From Candidatus Komeilibacteria bacterium (lineage in GTDB: Bacteria; Patescibacteriota; Patescibacteriia; UBA1558; S5-K13), in NCBI GenBank assembly GCA_030591905.1, contig JAUVAE010000046.1, forward strand, positions 1 to 5,910: a stretch of DNA of 5,910 bases, read 5' to 3'. Below, one piece after another: positions 1 through 5,843 of the stretch. A model generated the notes under the pieces. It made no database searches. It saw only the letters and a list, made by a program, of their open reading frames with translations, and was not told the origin of the DNA. Position 1 is the stretch's first letter. Each line of letters begins with the position of its first letter. The position numbers and the translations under genes are program-made.

Positions 1-769
1 AACCGGCTTGCTCTATCAAGAAAGCTACTGGAATTTTCTGATACTTTTCAAACTTAGATAAATCTAAATCACTTAATTTCATTTTAACTTTATCTGTTAA
101 ATCAATATTCTTAAACCAAGAACCAGCATTTGGCATATTCAGAGGATGCTTACTAGCTCTTTCTAAAATTCTTTGCTTAACAATTTCTCGAGCTTTATCA
201 ACATTAGCTTTTTCTAAAACAATTTTAGCTTCTAAAATAATATATTTATTTAAACTAAAAATACTTTTCCGATATTCAAAACCACATTCTTGTTTGGATA
301 TTTCTTTAATATTCCCGTCCATATCTAAAACACTTACCGATTCAATAATGTCACCTATGGCCTGACCATAAGCACCGGCATTACCATGAATAGCTCCTCC
401 AATTGTTCCAGGAATACCGGCCAAATACTCGTGTCCAATAAAACCTTTATTTAAAACAGTATTCACAAAATTAACCATTACTACTCCAGCTCCTACAATA
501 AATTTATCCTCTTTTAATTCAATATCTTTATTACTTAATTTAATTATTAAACCATTAAACCCGTTATCATTAACTAATAGGTTACTTCCTCCACCAATTA
601 TTTTAAAATTAATTTTATTCTTTTTACAAAAATTGATAACTTCTTTTAATTTTTCAATATCTCTAGTTTCTAAAAAATATTTAGCTGGACCACCGATTTT
701 AAAAGTCGTTAAATTAGCTAGATTATAATCCGCTTTAATATTTGAAAATTTTTCTAATATTTTATTCAT
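1..769 (-). CDS. murB: UDP-N-acetylenolpyruvoylglucosamine reductase MurB (C-terminus cut by window edge)
   Basis: MurB is the cytoplasmic FAD enzyme that reduces UDP-GlcNAc-enolpyruvate to UDP-MurNAc with NADPH. I translated the minus strand from the ATG at 769-767; it stays open to the left edge (about 256 codons, against roughly 300 for type II MurB). Visible motifs are TFKIGGPAKYF (residues 22-32), the FAD-binding GGGSNLLV (59-66), GIPGTIGGAIHGNAGAYG (118-135), YRKSIF with the substrate-contacting Arg (Tyr166-Arg167), and PNAGSWFKN with the catalytic Ser217 (equivalent to E. coli Ser229). The 50-residue gap from Arg167 to Ser217 is shorter than the 70 in E. coli (Arg159 to Ser229), which fits type II enzymes lacking the Tyr190 loop. 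The C-terminal catalytic Glu lies outside the window. The start is 4 nt after the murC stop with no clear ribosome-binding site, so translation is probably coupled to murC. Identity is secure. Confidence 0.96.
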   Translation of the reverse strand, partial: MNKILEKFSNIKADYNLANLTTFKIGGPAKYFLETRDIEKLKEVINFCKKNKINFKIIGGGSNLLVNDNGFNGLIIKLSNKDIELKEDKFIVGAGVVMVNFVNTVLNKGFIGHEYLAGIPGTIGGAIHGNAGAYGQAIGDIIESVSVLDMDGNIKEISKQECGFEYRKSIFSLNKYIILEAKIVLEKANVDKAREIVKQRILERASKHPLNMPNAGSWFKNIDLTDKVKMKLSDLDLSKFEKYQKIPVAFLIEQAG

Positions 770-782
770 GTTTTTAATTAAT
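767..782 (-). other. murC-murB stop/start junction, AT-only leader without Shine-Dalgarno
   Basis: On the minus strand the junction reads ATTAATTAAAAACATG: the last two murC codons, the TAA stop, a 4-nt gap and the murB ATG. No GGAG-like box lies at normal spacing. It is identical at 15 of 16 positions to the murG-murC junction at 2136-2151. Termination-reinitiation coupling is the likely mode of starting murB; this is inference from spacing. Confidence 0.5.
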
Positions 783-2138
783 CTTTAAATAATGCCTAGC
801 AAAATTATCTATATCCCCTGCTCCGATTATAAGGATAAGGGAATCTTGATAATTTTCTAAATGTTTTTTTAGTTTATCATAAGCATTAATATAAAAAATA
901 TTTTGTCCTTTTTGTTGGTGTAGTTCTAAAGCTAAATCTTCAGAACTCTTAGCATTGTCACTTCTCCGTCCTTTTACTTCATAAATTGGATATAAAATTA
1001 CATCATCAGTATCTACAAAGCTATCTAAAAAATCATTAAATAATTTTTGAGTTCGATCTTCTTGATGGGGCTGAAAAACTGCTACAATTTTTTTCTGCGG
1101 ATAAAACTCTCGCACTCCCTTTAATAAGGCTTTTAATTCCTCTGGATGATGAGCGTAATCAGAAATAATTAAATTAGTATTCCACTCCCCTATTATTTCA
1201 AACCTTCTCCATAGACCTTTAAATTCTTTTATGGCTTGAGAAATTATTTCTGGCTTAATTCCTAACTTCAAAGCTAAACCACTAGCAATTAAAATATTTA
1301 AAATATTATAATCACCAGGCAAATTAGTTTCAATATTTATTAAATTTTCATTTTTAAAATACAAGTCAAAATTTTGTCCATTATCAACTTTTTTTATATC
1401 TTGAGCTCGAAGGTCAGATTCGGAATTTAAACTCACAGAAAGAGCTTTTGAGGACTTCTGAAGGCTATTTATATTCTGATTAGCTCCATTATAAACTAAA
1501 TTTTCTTTATTTTTTAACTTATCTATAAATTTTTGAAAAGTATTTTTAATATCATCTAAATTTTTGTAAAAATCTAAATGATCAGCGTCAATTGATGGAA
1601 TTCCAATTAAATAAGGACTTAATTTCAACATATTAGCATTGTATTCACAACCCTCTATAACTAAATAATCACTTTTTCCTAATCTAAAATTACTAGCAAT
1701 ATCTTTAATATTTGTTCCTACAAAAACTGTTGGATCAAGCCCAGCTTTGATCATTATCATGGCCAGTAAAGAAGTAGTACTTGATTTACCATGTGTTCCA
1801 GTGACAACAATGGTTTTATATTTTTGAGAAAGCTCTCCTAAAAATTCAAAATATGATAAAGTTTTAATTTTTAAACTCTGAGCCTTTTCAAATTCTGGAT
1901 TATTTTCGGGAACAGCTGAAGAATAGATTACTAGATCAAATGACTCATCAATATTATTTTCATCATGCTTGTAAAAAACTTTGATTCCCTTTTTCTCTAA
2001 CTCTTCTGTAATATCAGATTTTACTAAATCAGAACCATAAACCTCTTTAGCTGATTCTAAAAAATACTTAGCAAGAGCTGAAACGCCAATTCCACCAATT
2101 CCAATTAAATATATTTTTTTTATTTCATCTAACTCCAT
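774..2138 (-). CDS. murC: UDP-N-acetylmuramate--L-alanine ligase MurC
   Basis: MurC is the ATP-dependent cytoplasmic ligase that adds the first amino acid, normally L-Ala, to UDP-MurNAc. The 454 residues match the usual length and the three-domain Mur ligase plan. The N-terminal UDP-binding Rossmann domain has GIGGIGVSALA (13-23). The central ATPase has the P-loop TGTHGKSST (113-121), EGCEY (162-166) where most MurC proteins have ADESD, and DADHLDFY (184-191). PGDYN (274-278) replaces the common PGxHN. The C-terminal domain has RRFEIIG (311-317), DYAHHPEEL (327-335), FQPHQEDRT (355-363) and GAGD (439-442). HHPEEL and FQPHxxxRT separate MurC from MurD, MurE and MurF. Mpl, the murein-peptide ligase, is a related alternative, but the gene's place between murG and murB favours MurC. 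The ATG lies 4 nt after the murG stop. Amino-acid specificity is inferred from family only. Confidence 0.95.
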   Translation of the reverse strand: MELDEIKKIYLIGIGGIGVSALAKYFLESAKEVYGSDLVKSDITEELEKKGIKVFYKHDENNIDESFDLVIYSSAVPENNPEFEKAQSLKIKTLSYFEFLGELSQKYKTIVVTGTHGKSSTTSLLAMIMIKAGLDPTVFVGTNIKDIASNFRLGKSDYLVIEGCEYNANMLKLSPYLIGIPSIDADHLDFYKNLDDIKNTFQKFIDKLKNKENLVYNGANQNINSLQKSSKALSVSLNSESDLRAQDIKKVDNGQNFDLYFKNENLINIETNLPGDYNILNILIASGLALKLGIKPEIISQAIKEFKGLWRRFEIIGEWNTNLIISDYAHHPEELKALLKGVREFYPQKKIVAVFQPHQEDRTQKLFNDFLDSFVDTDDVILYPIYEVKGRRSDNAKSSEDLALELHQQKGQNIFYINAYDKLKKHLENYQDSLILIIGAGDIDNFARHYLKIN

Positions 2139-2151
2139 ATTTTTAATTAAT
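2136..2151 (-). other. murG-murC stop/start junction, AT-only leader without Shine-Dalgarno
   Basis: The minus strand reads ATTAATTAAAAATATG, joining the murG end (Ile-Asn-stop), a 4-nt gap and the murC ATG. The nearest purine-rich triplet, GGA, is 18 nt before the ATG, too far for normal pairing with 16S rRNA. It differs by one base from the murC-murB junction, and both upstream proteins end in Ile-Asn. Confidence 0.5.
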
Positions 2152-3201
2152 TAATCCATAAATCTGGCCCACAATCTTTTCAACAGCATTCTTGGGCATA
2201 ATATGATCCATATGTTCAATTAAAGAATCTCTTTTACCTTTATCTTTAGATAATCTTAATATTGTAGAAATTAAATGTTCAGCATCACAAAGTTCTACTG
2301 CTTTTTCTTTATAAAAATAACCAGCATTAATTTCTTGATGACCCTTTAAAGGAACCATAATAGAACACTTTGACAAACAAGATAATTCAGCTAAAGTAGC
2401 AAAACCAGCCCGAGAAACAACAATATCGGCTAAAAACATAAAATGTAGCATTTCTTTATTTAAAAAATCATATTGGTAATAATCTACTTCTTCAATTTTT
2501 TTATCTTTATTTAACCCGGTAACATGAACAACCTGAAATTTATTTACTAACTTAGCAACAGAATCATATATAACATTATTTACTTCCGAAGAGCCAGAAC
2601 TACCTCCCAAAATTAAAAGAATAGCTTTGTTTGGTTTTAAATCATATTTATCTAATAAATCTTGCCGATCTAGGTTATCAATTTGTTCTCTAGTAAATCT
2701 ACTTGGATTCCCAGTTAGATAAAGTTTTTTAGATTTAAATTTTTTAAATCTTGCTCTTGATTCCCAAAAACTTAATGTTATTCTGTTTGCAAAAAATGCC
2801 ATAATTCTATTTGCTAAACCAACTTTAATATCTTGTTGATGAATTAAAACTTTTTTAGACATTAATCTAGCAACTATAGCCAAGGGAACACTAACATAAG
2901 CCCCGGCACTTATTACTATATCAGGATCAGTTTTCTTAATAACTTGATAAGCTTCAAAAAATGCTTTTATAAACTTGAACACATCTATTAGATTCTGAAA
3001 TGAAAAATATCTTCTTAATTTAGCAGAAGTGATTGAATACTTTTTTACATCATATTTAGCTAAAAAATCTTTTTCTACTCCATCTTTGGTAGTAACCCAA
3101 AATATCTCATCCTCAGGATGATTCTTTTTAATATTATCTATAATTGCTAATAATGGTGTTACTGAACCAAGAGTTCCTCCGCCACTAAATAATAATTTCA
3201 T
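2143..3201 (-). CDS. murG: Lipid II synthase MurG (UDP-GlcNAc:lipid I GlcNAc transferase)
   Basis: MurG is a GT-B fold glycosyltransferase on the inner membrane face that moves GlcNAc from UDP-GlcNAc to lipid I, giving lipid II. The 352 residues are the normal family length. The N-terminal acceptor domain begins with SGGGTLGSVTP (6-16) in place of the usual GGTGGHxxP, so the family's glycine-loop histidine is absent. It continues with SAGAYVSVP (98-106, usually GxGGYVSxP), HQQDIKVGLANR (121-132, usually HEQNxxxGxxN) and TGNPSR (163-168). The C-terminal donor domain has LGGSSGSSEVN (198-208), HVTG (226-229), SRAGFATLAEL (263-273) with the Glu that usually binds the uridine ribose, and KGHQEINA (286-293). 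The donor site therefore looks intact and the changes cluster in the acceptor half. The ATG follows a 74-bp spacer holding an inverted repeat. Identity is firm; the motif changes look like a lineage variant, not damage. Confidence 0.95.
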   Translation of the reverse strand: MKLLFSGGGTLGSVTPLLAIIDNIKKNHPEDEIFWVTTKDGVEKDFLAKYDVKKYSITSAKLRRYFSFQNLIDVFKFIKAFFEAYQVIKKTDPDIVISAGAYVSVPLAIVARLMSKKVLIHQQDIKVGLANRIMAFFANRITLSFWESRARFKKFKSKKLYLTGNPSRFTREQIDNLDRQDLLDKYDLKPNKAILLILGGSSGSSEVNNVIYDSVAKLVNKFQVVHVTGLNKDKKIEEVDYYQYDFLNKEMLHFMFLADIVVSRAGFATLAELSCLSKCSIMVPLKGHQEINAGYFYKEKAVELCDAEHLISTILRLSKDKGKRDSLIEHMDHIMPKNAVEKIVGQIYGLIN

Positions 3202-3212
3202 ATGCTTAATTG

Positions 3213-3279
3213 TTAGCTTTTAACTTATAGGCTCTAGGTTATTTAAATTTATCCCTAAAAACTATAAGTTACAAGCTAA
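3213..3279. repeat. Heptad-built inverted repeat in the ftsW-murG spacer
   Basis: The arm 3213-3230 (TTAGCTTTTAACTTATAG) matches the reverse complement of 3262-3279 at 17 of 18 positions. Complementarity continues in register at 3235-3238 with 3254-3257, giving 22 matches over 26-nt arms around a 15-nt loop. Each arm is a run of 7-bp units: plus from 3214 TAGCTTT, TAACTTA, TAGGCTC, TAGGTTA; minus from 3278 TAGCTTG, TAACTTA, TAGTTTT, TAGGGAT. The minus-strand TAG at 3278-3276 is the ftsW stop codon. In mRNA it would form a strong hairpin with its last paired base about 11 nt before the murG ATG. No U-run follows it, so a standard terminator is unlikely; an effect on murG translation or on mRNA processing is possible. 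Confidence 0.82.
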
Positions 3280-4430
3280 GACCTCGTATATCTTGATATA
3301 TTAACTAAAATTCCCATAGCTGCTAAATTCATAATCATTGCTGTTCCACCATAAGATAAAAATGGTAAAGGAACTCCAGTCATTGGCAATAAACCAATCA
3401 TAGAGGTAATGTTTATAAAACTTTGAAAACCAATCCAAACAATAATTCCAGTCGCTAGCACTCTACCATAATATGTTTTTGATTTCTTAGCAACTATTAA
3501 ACCATGATATACTAAAACAAAAATTAACACTATATATATTGCACATAATATAAAACCAAGTTCTTCGGCTATAATAGGAAATATTGAATCTCCGGCCACT
3601 TCTGGAAGATAACCATATTTTTGACGAGAATGTCCTAGACCAACACCAAACCAACGACCTGATCCCACAGCAATTAAGGCCTGATTCAAATGATAACCAA
3701 CTCCTTGGGGATCTGTACTAGGATTCATAAATACCATTAAACGAGCCAATCTATAAGGAGCAACTTTAATAGCAATAAAAGATACCACAGCAGCACCTCC
3801 AATAATTGAAATGATATGTTTTATATTACCTCCACCAATATAAAAACTAACTAAAGAAATTATAAAAATTATACTTAGAGTTCCCAAATCTGGCTGTAAT
3901 AACATTAAACCACTAATAAGTCCTAATATTATTAAAAATGGCATCAAACCATGATGAATATCTCTAATTTTTTCAGCACCTTTGCTATCTAACCAAGATG
4001 CTAAATATATTAAAAAAGTCAATTTAACAATCTCCGCCGGCTGTACTGAAAATCCAAAAATATTAATCCAAGAACGAGCTTTTCCAAAAGAAGCACCTAA
4101 TCCTGGAATAAATACGGCTAATAATAATAAAATTGAAAAAATAAGCATAAAAAAGGCAAATTTTTTCCATACTTTAAAATCTATTTTAGAACAAATCCAA
4201 AAAATTATAATTCCCGGAAGAAATCCTGACAAAATTTGATGCCAAAAAAGATAATAAGAACTCTTGAATTTCTGGTAAGAGACTACTGAGCTAGCAGACA
4301 TCAACATTAATAAACCAAACAAAACCAGAATAAGAGTTATAGTAATTAAAGTATAATCCGGAGCATGAGTAGTTCCACCAACATGAAATAATTTTTTGAA
4401 TAAATTTTTTAATCTTGAATACTTTCTCAT
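3276..4430 (-). CDS. ftsW: Septal peptidoglycan glycosyltransferase FtsW (SEDS family)
   Basis: FtsW is a polytopic SEDS protein that polymerises lipid II into glycan strands at the division site, working with a class B penicillin-binding protein (not in this window). The 384 residues have a basic cytoplasmic N-terminus (1-25) and about ten hydrophobic segments, near 26-47, 60-80, 90-110, 131-147, 162-178, 180-198, 205-223, 286-308, 325-345 and 356-378. SEDS signatures include KARSWINIFGFSVQPAE (117-133), QPDLGT (179-184), the large extracytoplasmic loop with YLPEVAGDSIF (274-284) whose Asp281 matches the catalytic Asp of RodA and FtsW, EELG (289-292), and TGVPLPFLSYGGTAM (351-365). RodA is the paralogue to exclude; position between murD and murG favours FtsW. 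The start is 9 nt after the murD stop. The protein ends soon after the last helix (NISRYTRS), and its TAG stop sits inside the downstream heptad repeat. Confidence 0.94.
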   Translation of the reverse strand: MRKYSRLKNLFKKLFHVGGTTHAPDYTLITITLILVLFGLLMLMSASSVVSYQKFKSSYYLFWHQILSGFLPGIIIFWICSKIDFKVWKKFAFFMLIFSILLLLAVFIPGLGASFGKARSWINIFGFSVQPAEIVKLTFLIYLASWLDSKGAEKIRDIHHGLMPFLIILGLISGLMLLQPDLGTLSIIFIISLVSFYIGGGNIKHIISIIGGAAVVSFIAIKVAPYRLARLMVFMNPSTDPQGVGYHLNQALIAVGSGRWFGVGLGHSRQKYGYLPEVAGDSIFPIIAEELGFILCAIYIVLIFVLVYHGLIVAKKSKTYYGRVLATGIIVWIGFQSFINITSMIGLLPMTGVPLPFLSYGGTAMIMNLAAMGILVNISRYTRS

Positions 4431-4439
4431 TATTTTAGA

Positions 4440-5741
4440 TTATAGATTGTTTACTATTTCATTAAACTGTTCTCCTCTATCAAATTCATTTTTAAATATC
4501 CCAAAACTTGCTGCCCCTGGTGATAACAAAATAATATCCCTATTTTTAGCTTGCTGATATAAAATTTTTACTGCTGATTCTAGATCTTTAAAAACTCCTA
4601 CAACTAACTTCTCATCTAATAATTCCTTTAATCTATCGGTATCACTTCCTTCTAAAAGAGCAACTCTCTGGCATTTCTCTTTAATGGTTTTAGCAAAATC
4701 TTCTAAAGCTAGTTCTTTAGAGGCTCCACCGGCAATTAATAAGACCTTTTGATTAAAAGAGTTTAAGGCTTTAATTCCAGCGATAGGAGCCGTACTAGCA
4801 CTATCATTTACAAAACTAATACCATTAATTTCTTTAATCTTTTCTAATCTAAATTCAATAGCTTGAAAATTCTGCACGGCTTTTCTAATAGTTATTTCAT
4901 CAATGCCTAATTCTAAAGCGATTGCCCTAGCAGCGGCAATATTTTCTAAATTATGTCCACCGATTAAATTAGTTTCGTAATTTTCAAAATCATTTTTAGA
5001 AAAATAAATTATCTTAGCTTTAGCTTCGTTTTTAAATTCGTTTAAATATTTTTCTTCAATATTCTTATTTAAAAATAAAAAGTCAGATTCTTTTTGAAAT
5101 TTATAAATATTCTTTTTGTCACCAACATACTCACTCATACCTTTATACCTATTCAAATGATCTTCATATATATTTGTAATCAAAGCATATTGAGGAGATA
5201 TTTTTTCAGCTTCAAACCCTTGCAATTGCCAACTACTAAGCTCTAAAACTACATATGAATCCTCCTTTACTTTATCCAGTAAAGGCAAACTCGCTGTTCC
5301 TCTAACATTTCCAGATAAATAAACATCTAGGCCAGCATATTTTAAAATTTCATAAACCAAAGTTGAACTAGTAGTTTTTCCTCGAGTACCTGTTATTCCA
5401 ATAACCTTAGCATTCGCTAAACTAGTAAACAAAGAATCCTCCATTACTATTTCTTTATTATTCTCTTGGGCTATCTTTAAAAAATTTGAATCTTTAGGAA
5501 CAGCTGGATTTCTAACAATAATATCATTTTCTTTGAAATCAGATTCAATATGTTTACCTAAATGCAATTTTATATTAGGATATTTTTTTAATTCACTGAC
5601 TGAATCGATTAATTCTGATTCATCTTTTAAATCGGTAACTGTCACCTGAGCTCCATTATTATAAAAAAACAAAGCATCTTTCAATCCTTTGCCAATGATT
5701 CCCAATCCCATTATTAATACTTTTTTATCTTTGAAATTCAT
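4440..5741 (-). CDS. murD: UDP-N-acetylmuramoyl-L-alanine--D-glutamate ligase MurD
   Basis: MurD is the ATP-dependent cytoplasmic ligase that adds D-Glu to UDP-MurNAc-L-Ala. The 433 residues are normal for the family. The N-terminal nucleotide-binding fold has KVLIMGLGIIGKG (7-19). The ATPase domain has the P-loop GITGTRGKTT (115-124, with Arg where Asn is common), ELSSWQL (167-173, the MurD signature ELSSFQL), and TNIYEDHLNRY (189-199, usually DHLDRH). By alignment with the E. coli motif KLRIY, Lys209 is the likely carbamylated lysine. GGHNLEN (261-267) precedes the C-terminal domain, which shows NDSASTAP (312-319, usually NDSKATN) and LSPGAASFGIFKNEFDRG (406-423, usually LSPACASFDxFKNxxxRG). 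All catalytic elements appear present. It follows the mraY tail after a 97-bp repeat-bearing spacer and is nearly contiguous with ftsW. The ATG is the first plausible start before the nucleotide-binding fold; no ribosome-binding site precedes it. Confidence 0.95.
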   Translation of the reverse strand: MNFKDKKVLIMGLGIIGKGLKDALFFYNNGAQVTVTDLKDESELIDSVSELKKYPNIKLHLGKHIESDFKENDIIVRNPAVPKDSNFLKIAQENNKEIVMEDSLFTSLANAKVIGITGTRGKTTSSTLVYEILKYAGLDVYLSGNVRGTASLPLLDKVKEDSYVVLELSSWQLQGFEAEKISPQYALITNIYEDHLNRYKGMSEYVGDKKNIYKFQKESDFLFLNKNIEEKYLNEFKNEAKAKIIYFSKNDFENYETNLIGGHNLENIAAARAIALELGIDEITIRKAVQNFQAIEFRLEKIKEINGISFVNDSASTAPIAGIKALNSFNQKVLLIAGGASKELALEDFAKTIKEKCQRVALLEGSDTDRLKELLDEKLVVGVFKDLESAVKILYQQAKNRDIILLSPGAASFGIFKNEFDRGEQFNEIVNNL

Positions 5742-5746
5742 ATGTT

Positions 5747-5788
5747 TAGTTTGTAGTAAGTAGTTTGTAGTAAGTAGTTTGTAATTTA
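5747..5788 (+). repeat. Tandem direct repeat, 14-bp unit (two heptads)
   Basis: TAGTTTGTAGTAAG occurs exactly twice, at 5747-5760 and 5761-5774. A third copy starts at 5775 (TAGTTTGTA) and diverges after nine bases. The 14-bp unit is itself two 7-bp units, TAGTTTG and TAGTAAG. The array is the murD-proximal arm of the larger inverted repeat and ends five bases before the murD start, where a ribosome-binding site would normally lie. It offers three alternative pairing partners for the other arm, and its copy number could change by slippage. Confidence 0.85.
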
Positions 5789-5841
5789 GTAAGTCAAGAT
5801 TATTTTATGACCACCAACTACAAACTATGAACTAATAACTA
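5747..5841. repeat. Heptad-built inverted repeat in the mraY-murD spacer
   Basis: The two 25-nt arms, 5747-5771 and the reverse complement of 5817-5841, agree at 20 of 25 positions, with a perfect 11-nt core (TAGTTTGTAGT at 5761-5771 against ACTACAAACTA at 5817-5827). Both arms are made of 7-bp units in phase. Reading plus: TAGTTTG, TAGTAAG, TAGTTTG, TAGTAAG, TAGTTTG, TAATTTA. Reading minus from 5841: TAGTTAT, TAGTTCA, TAGTTTG, TAGTTGG. The mismatches fall at the ends of heptads. The element fills nearly the whole spacer: two bases separate it from the mraY stop and five from the murD ATG. In the transcript it could fold into a long, imperfect hairpin. No U-tract follows, so it is not a standard terminator. 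Function is unknown. Confidence 0.8.
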
Positions 5842-5843
5842 GA

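Noticed and set aside
774..2138. Mpl (murein peptide ligase) in place of MurC
   Set aside because: EGCEY resembles Mpl, but HHPEEL, FQPHxxxRT, the length and the place between murG and murB fit MurC better.
3213..3279. Intrinsic terminator after ftsW
   Set aside because: The stem is AT-rich and no U-tract follows the 3' arm; murG continues 11 nt later in the same direction.
3982..4239. Open frame of 85 codons on the plus strand
   Set aside because: It lies fully inside ftsW on the opposite strand, has no recognisable domain, and is explained by the antisense of a strongly supported membrane-protein gene.
3276..4430. RodA in place of FtsW
   Set aside because: SEDS motifs alone do not separate them well, but location inside the dcw cluster between murD and murG strongly favours FtsW.
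5747..5788. CRISPR-like array
   Set aside because: Repeats are 14 bp, directly adjacent with no spacers, and only about two and a half copies long.
5742..5843. Promoter for murD between the repeat arms (TTCATA, 18 nt, TAAAAT at 5831-5802, or TTGACT at 5797-5792)
   Set aside because: The first has a weak -35 and the second has no acceptable -10 at normal spacing. Such matches are expected by chance in DNA this AT-rich.
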